DNA from: Candidatus Methanomethylophilaceae archaeon
GTDB taxonomy: Archaea; Thermoplasmatota; Thermoplasmata; Methanomassiliicoccales; Methanomethylophilaceae
Length of the DNA stretch: 19,056 nucleotides
NCBI GenBank assembly: GCA_023230065.1
Contig: JALNYB010000017.1
Location: 1 to 19,056 of the forward strand
Direction: 5' to 3'
A program made the position numbers and the translations under genes. The notes beneath the pieces are model-generated. The model did not search any database, was not told the origin of the DNA, and saw only the letters and a list, made by a program, of their open reading frames with translations. The first letter of the stretch is position 1. Each line of letters opens with the position of its first letter. Positions 16,177 to 19,056 of this stretch are shown one piece after another.

Positions 16177-16509
16177 ATGTTTTCACTCTTCGCCTGGTTT
16201 TGGATTATCCTTGGAGGACTCTTTGAACCCGTTTGGGTAGTATCTATGAAAAAATCCAAGAACTTCACGAAACCATTATGGACGATTGCAACAATAATAT
16301 TCATTGTAGTGAGCCCTTATTGTCTTTCTTTAGCAATGAAGGAAATGCCCGTTGGTACAGCTTATGCAATATGGACTGGAATAGGAGCGGTATTCACAAC
16401 CATTGCAGGATTTGTTCTATACAAAGAAAAAATTGAACGCAAACGCGTGTTCTTCATTTTTATCATAGTAGTTGGAGTAATGGGACTTACGTTGGCTGAG
16501 GGTGTTTGA
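16177..16509 (+). CDS. SMR-family transporter subunit, SugE/Gdx-like, first of a pair
   Basis: Four-TM protein of 110 residues, the usual SMR size. Glu17 in GGLFEPVW aligns with the proton- and substrate-binding Glu14 of EmrE, and GTAYAIWTGIGA in TM3 is the SugE/Gdx-type signature. GTG 16168 is possible, but ATG 16177 leaves the normal short N-terminus. It abuts the second SMR gene with no spacing (TGA then ATG), as in paired, heterodimeric SMR systems such as YkkCD or NepAB. Known substrates of this branch are guanidinium and small amine-like cations; NepAB has been linked to methylamine efflux. Divergent from mtmC, so methylamine or a related cation is a fair guess, unproven. Confidence 0.85.
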   Translation: MFSLFAWFWIILGGLFEPVWVVSMKKSKNFTKPLWTIATIIFIVVSPYCLSLAMKEMPVGTAYAIWTGIGAVFTTIAGFVLYKEKIERKRVFFIFIIVVGVMGLTLAEGV

Positions 16510-16872
16510 ATGAATCCGTGGTTGATTATCATCTTGGGCGGTGTATTCGAAACCTGCTGGGCGATTACAATGAAAATTTCAGAAGGTTTTACGAACATTA
16601 TATGGACATTGATAACTTTAGGATTTATGGCCTGTAGCATATGGTTACTGAATAGAGGAATGAACTCTGGCAACATCCCGATAGGGAGCGGATATTCCGT
16701 TTGGGTAGGAATAGGTGCAATCGGAAGCATAATCTTGGGTATCATCATCTACAAAGAACCTTTGACTCCTCTGAGAATTATATTCGCAACTGTCATAATC
16801 ATAGGTATCATAGGTGTTGAGATGTCTCATAAGCCCATTATATCTGAAAATGAAACTACAAAAAAGCAGTGA
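16510..16872 (+). CDS. SMR-family transporter subunit, SugE/Gdx-like, second of a pair
   Basis: Four-TM protein of 120 residues. Glu14 in GGVFETCW is the SMR glutamate, Trp17 follows as in Gdx, and TM3 reads GSGYSVWVGIGA; the C-terminal part IIYKEPLTPLRI is typical. A hydrophilic tail of about 12 residues (with ENETTKKQ) is longer than usual. ATG 16510 is directly after the TGA of the first SMR gene, with GAGGGTG as ribosome site, so translation is coupled. The two proteins differ enough to suggest a heterodimer of fixed opposite orientation. The gene ends 26 bp before the convergent hairpin at 16899. Confidence 0.85.
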   Translation: MNPWLIIILGGVFETCWAITMKISEGFTNIIWTLITLGFMACSIWLLNRGMNSGNIPIGSGYSVWVGIGAIGSIILGIIIYKEPLTPLRIIFATVIIIGIIGVEMSHKPIISENETTKKQ

Positions 16873-16898
16873 AATTTCATAATAAATTTTTAAAATAA

Positions 16899-16920
16899 TG
16901 GTGGTCGTTTCCGACCACCA
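16899..16920. terminator. Bidirectional hairpin between convergent operons
   Basis: Perfect 9-bp inverted repeat TGGTGGTCG / CGACCACCA with a 4-nt loop, between the rightward SMR genes and the leftward permease operon. T-rich sequence follows on both strands (GTTTATTAATTTTT on plus, TTATTTTAAAAATTT on minus), so it can end both transcripts. Confidence 0.8.
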
Positions 16921-16948
16921 GTTTATTAATTTTTACATCAGGTACTGA

Positions 16949-17083
16949 TCAGACCTTTGAAACCATCTTTCTTGCCACGACGTATCCGAAGACACTAAAA
17001 GCAACAATCACGACTATCCAAAGATATTCTGATCCCGGTATTCCGTTTGAAAAATAATTAACTAATATATCCCAATTTGTCAT
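16949..17083 (-). CDS. Small single-TM protein of 44 residues
   Basis: A short open frame begins with ATG 17083, preceded by a near-perfect ribosome site AAGGAGGT with 6-nt spacing. That site overlaps the TAA of the winged-helix gene 12 nt upstream. The product has a short polar N-terminus (MTNWDILVNYF), a Gly-Pro-Gly turn at 14-17 (GIPG), one hydrophobic helix at about 20-37 (LWIVVIVAFSVFGYVV), and a basic C-terminus (ARKMVSKV). The positive-inside rule puts the C-terminus in the cytoplasm. It is the third gene of the permease operon and may be a helper subunit of that permease. No family recognised. Stop is TGA; the convergent hairpin follows within 30 nt. Confidence 0.75.
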   Translation of the reverse strand: MTNWDILVNYFSNGIPGSEYLWIVVIVAFSVFGYVVARKMVSKV

Positions 17084-17095
17084 TTCATTACCTCC

Positions 17096-17404
17096 TTAGC
17101 GGATATTCTTGAGAAGATCCTCATATTGTGCCTTTCCAAGATCTGTGATCTTATATTTGTTCAACAAAGCTCCTACTCTCAATTTTCCTTCAGTGTCGAT
17201 TTCGGATTCTGTAGCTGTTATGAAACCTGATGCTGAAACCTCTATCAAATCGAAATTTGCATTATCTCTTGCAAAATTTGATTTTAAATCGTATTCTTTC
17301 ATCAATTGTTTTACAATTTCATAATTCCACATTTCGATACCGTCTGAAAGGATCTCTATGATACGGAACTTCAATGGACGTCCAATCATTTTTGTGTCAG
17401 ACAT
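17096..17404 (-). CDS. Small winged-helix-like protein
   Basis: Protein of 102 residues with a predicted winged-helix layout: a helix-turn-helix over residues 6-45 (RPLKFRIIEILSDG, then EIVKQLMKEYDL), a central stretch and a beta wing with ITATESEIDTEGKLRVG, ending in ITDLGKAQYEDLLKNI, which looks like the YxLTxxG wing ending common in archaeal transcription factors. ATG 17404 begins one base after the TGA of the permease gene, with AGGAGGTGA upstream; GTG 17413 is a less likely start. It could regulate its own operon or the methylamine genes, but no operator match ties it to them. Exact family not recognised. Stop is TAA. Confidence 0.75.
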   Translation of the reverse strand: MSDTKMIGRPLKFRIIEILSDGIEMWNYEIVKQLMKEYDLKSNFARDNANFDLIEVSASGFITATESEIDTEGKLRVGALLNKYKITDLGKAQYEDLLKNIR

Positions 17405-17405
17405 C

Positions 17406-18452
17406 TCATTCACCTCCTCTCAAGGATTCCATATCATCCGTCTTCTCGGTGAACAACATGAATGTACCCACGATACAGATGATTGCACCCACAATGTAAA
17501 CCCACTCGAAGGTTCCACAGAATATTGCAAGGAATACCACAGCTAATAGACCATATAGAGATCCTACTGCTTGTCCTCTTCCTACTCCGATGAGCGGGAA
17601 TGACTTATACCATGTAACATAACAAAGTCCGAATGTCAATCCCATCATAAGCAATACGAAGAACATTGTAGGCTCAAAGATTCCTGCTATTCCATCTAAT
17701 ACCGGTGCTCCTGCGATAAGTAATATCGGAATTGCAATTACCCACCAGATAATACATTCCATGATAAACCTAAGTGTTAATGCAACATCAGGCTCTGAAA
17801 CATCAAGTCCCTTCGCTGCGACAGCACCTTCTATACCCCATCCGAAGATGGCCATTAATCCACCGATATAACCTAACAACTGTAAGTTGCCTGCGTTGAT
17901 ATCATTAATCAACGATGTCGAATAAACTACGATACCACCGATAAGAATTACAAACAATCCAGCCATAGCTCTCCTAGATATGCTCTGTTTAAGCCATATG
18001 ATTGAGAGTGTCATTCCAATAATTGGATAACAAAGTGCTGATACTGCTGAGAAACCTGCTCCACCGAAGTAAGATGCAATGTATGTACCGAGAATGGCCA
18101 CTGGACCACCAAAGACCGCTCCCGCAAAGTAGTATTTTGTGCAAGCCCGTAATTCTATGATAGATCTTTTCATTTCTTTCATCTTTCCGAGACCTGCGCA
18201 CCAGAACAGCAACACAAGAACAACGAACAACGCGTTTATTCCTGTTACCAAAATACATCCAATAACATTTCCTACCTCATAACCATACTTATCTACAAGA
18301 CCGGCAAAAATAGTTGTGAACGGATCCAAACTAAAAGATAAGTTACCTGGTATATACCATGCTCCCCAAAATACTGCACAGAGCAAAGCCATGATATAAC
18401 CAAGTTTTATCCTCTGCTTGGTGTTCGCTTTTTTCATCTCCTCTATATCCAT
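17406..18452 (-). CDS. DMT-superfamily 10-TM permease, candidate methylamine transporter
   Basis: Very hydrophobic protein of 348 residues with two repeated halves, about ten TM segments, of the drug/metabolite (EamA/GRP-like) superfamily. TM1 contains VFWGAWYIPGN; the first half ends with SALCYPIIGMTLSIIWLKQSI (SALCYPIIG, then WLKQ), a DMT-typical block, and the second with GVGRGQAVGSLYGLLAVV. ATG 18452 has AGGAGG with 10-nt spacing. It leads an operon with the winged-helix and 44-residue genes. Methanosarcina methylamine operons carry permease genes named mtmP, mtbP and mttP; the location near mtmC suggests a similar role, but homology to those was not tested. A sugar or other metabolite transporter is the alternative. 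Confidence 0.8.
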   Translation of the reverse strand: MDIEEMKKANTKQRIKLGYIMALLCAVFWGAWYIPGNLSFSLDPFTTIFAGLVDKYGYEVGNVIGCILVTGINALFVVLVLLFWCAGLGKMKEMKRSIIELRACTKYYFAGAVFGGPVAILGTYIASYFGGAGFSAVSALCYPIIGMTLSIIWLKQSISRRAMAGLFVILIGGIVVYSTSLINDINAGNLQLLGYIGGLMAIFGWGIEGAVAAKGLDVSEPDVALTLRFIMECIIWWVIAIPILLIAGAPVLDGIAGIFEPTMFFVLLMMGLTFGLCYVTWYKSFPLIGVGRGQAVGSLYGLLAVVFLAIFCGTFEWVYIVGAIICIVGTFMLFTEKTDDMESLRGGE

Positions 18453-18936
18453 TTTCCTTTTCCTCCTCTAATGTGTTTAAAATGGACGTCGTGTGACGCC
18501 TCAAACGTTAGGGTTCATAATAAGATCATCCAAAGACGATTATGTTACATCCATTGAAACGCCCGACTTTATGACTGATTTGTTTAATCGAACCATACAT
18601 CCAGGACTAATCTCCAAACCTCAATGTTTAGATTATTTTATTAATATATAATAGTGATTGATTATATGTAACAATGTTTAAATAGTACTACACTAAAAAA
18701 ATACTATAATTACTTTATTTTAAAAGTAGTATTTAATAATATGTTTTTAATTTTTCAAATAAATCTTCAATAGATATATGAAACATATTTATCCAAATAA
18801 TATTATATATTAGATATTAAAACAAAAATTATTAGACAAATATATACAATTATATTGATTTTTTGACAAAAATAGAAAAAATACTAATTGATATGAAGAT
18901 GGACACATCATATAAATATTAGAAATTAAAACCCGA
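18453..18936. other. Leader and AT-rich intergenic region left of the RNA candidate
   Basis: 18453-18640 is the likely leader of the permease operon. Read on the minus strand it can form GGCGTC/GACGTC (18484-18501 region) and a longer bulged hairpin CATAATCGTC...GATG...ATTATG at 18516-18544. A TATA-like TATATATTAATAA at about 18640-18650 suggests a 5' leader of roughly 160 nt. 18641-18936 is extremely AT-rich with no open frame of note and ends in the TATA box at 18911. Confidence 0.45.
18911..18919 (+). promoter_or_regulatory. TATA box ahead of the GC-rich RNA candidate
   Basis: TATAAATAT is a near-consensus archaeal TATA element. Transcription would begin about 25 bp later, near 18937-18943, exactly where base composition jumps and the inverted repeats begin. 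Confidence 0.5.
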
Positions 18937-19054
18937 GTTTGACAGTTAGCGACTCAGTGTAAAAACATTCGGTTGATGTTCTTTCGAAACGAATGGAATG
19001 CCTGGCAAAAGATTCAAGAGGCCCTTCGGTCGTTCTCAGTCGCTAAACCCAAAC
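18937..19054 (+). ncRNA. Candidate structured non-coding RNA or leader
   Basis: A GC-enriched island in AT-rich DNA whose ends pair: GTTTG (18937-18941) with CAAAC (19050-19054), then TTAGCGACT (18946-18954) with AGTCGCTAA (19038-19046). An internal hairpin CATTCG (18966-18971) with CGAATG (18990-18995) lies inside. A TATA box sits about 25 bp upstream on the plus strand. GC-rich islands in AT-rich archaeal genomes are often RNA genes. It does not look like tRNA, 5S rRNA, SRP or RNase P RNA. It touches the window edge, so it could also be a 5' leader of a gene outside. Opposite-strand transcription is possible since the pairing is symmetric. Confidence 0.45.
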
Positions 19055-19056
19055 AA

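Noticed and set aside
18937..19054. 5S rRNA, because of length near 118 nt and paired ends
   Set aside because: The conserved CCCAUNCCGAAC-type loop and the other 5S helices are missing.
1..19056. CRISPR array, insertion sequence or prophage
   Set aside because: No regular direct repeats, transposase, integrase or phage gene was seen.

Overview
The window comes from a hydrogen-dependent methylotrophic methanogenic archaeon of the Methanomassiliicoccales, probably near Methanomethylophilus. The evidence is a pyrrolysine (Pyl) system whose synthetase has only the 275-residue catalytic domain (no fused N-terminal PylSn part). There is also an amber tRNA with no nucleotide between acceptor and D stems and a bulged anticodon stem, and two monomethylamine methyltransferase genes interrupted by in-frame TAG. 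Base composition is AT-rich, so it does not look like the GC-rich type strain M. alvus; the genus cannot be fixed from sequence alone.

Layout: everything from 149 to 15875 is read leftward (minus strand). In order of transcription: mtmC (corrinoid protein), mtmB copy 2 (TAG at codon 202), an intergenic stretch with two hairpins and a new promoter, mtmB copy 1 (TAG at codon 202), a promoter, tRNA-Pyl, pylS, pylB, pylC, pylD and ramA, the last five genes packed with 1-bp overlaps or gaps of 1 to 10 bp. A strong hairpin closes this run. Then come a 14-TM-type MFS exporter, pdxS-pdxT (PLP synthase) and a ChlI/ChlD-type AAA+ chelatase motor pair. Rightward from 16177 lie two abutting SMR-family transporter genes. 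Converging on them from the right is a leftward three-gene operon: a DMT-type 10-TM permease, a small winged-helix protein, and a 44-residue single-TM protein that is too short for usual gene finders. A perfect hairpin separates the two convergent units. The right edge holds a GC-rich, self-complementary element behind a TATA box, probably a non-coding RNA.

How the parts work together: PylB, PylC and PylD make pyrrolysine from lysine. PylS charges it onto the CUA tRNA, which decodes the internal UAG of MtmB. MtmB moves the methyl group of monomethylamine to Co(I) of MtmC, and RamA reductively rescues MtmC when its cobalt oxidises. The transporters flanking mtmC are candidates for methylamine or related small-amine movement, and the ChlI/ChlD pair may serve cobalt insertion for the corrinoid (both inferences). 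No methylcobamide:CoM methyltransferase (MtbA), dimethylamine (MtbB) or trimethylamine (MttB) methyltransferase is in the window.

Most unusual points: the lone TAG-terminated gene in the window is pylB itself; a PYLIS-like hairpin follows the TAG of one mtmB copy but not the other; the tRNA-Pyl T loop has A at position 54; a tiny membrane protein is encoded with a permease; and a candidate structured RNA lies at the right edge.
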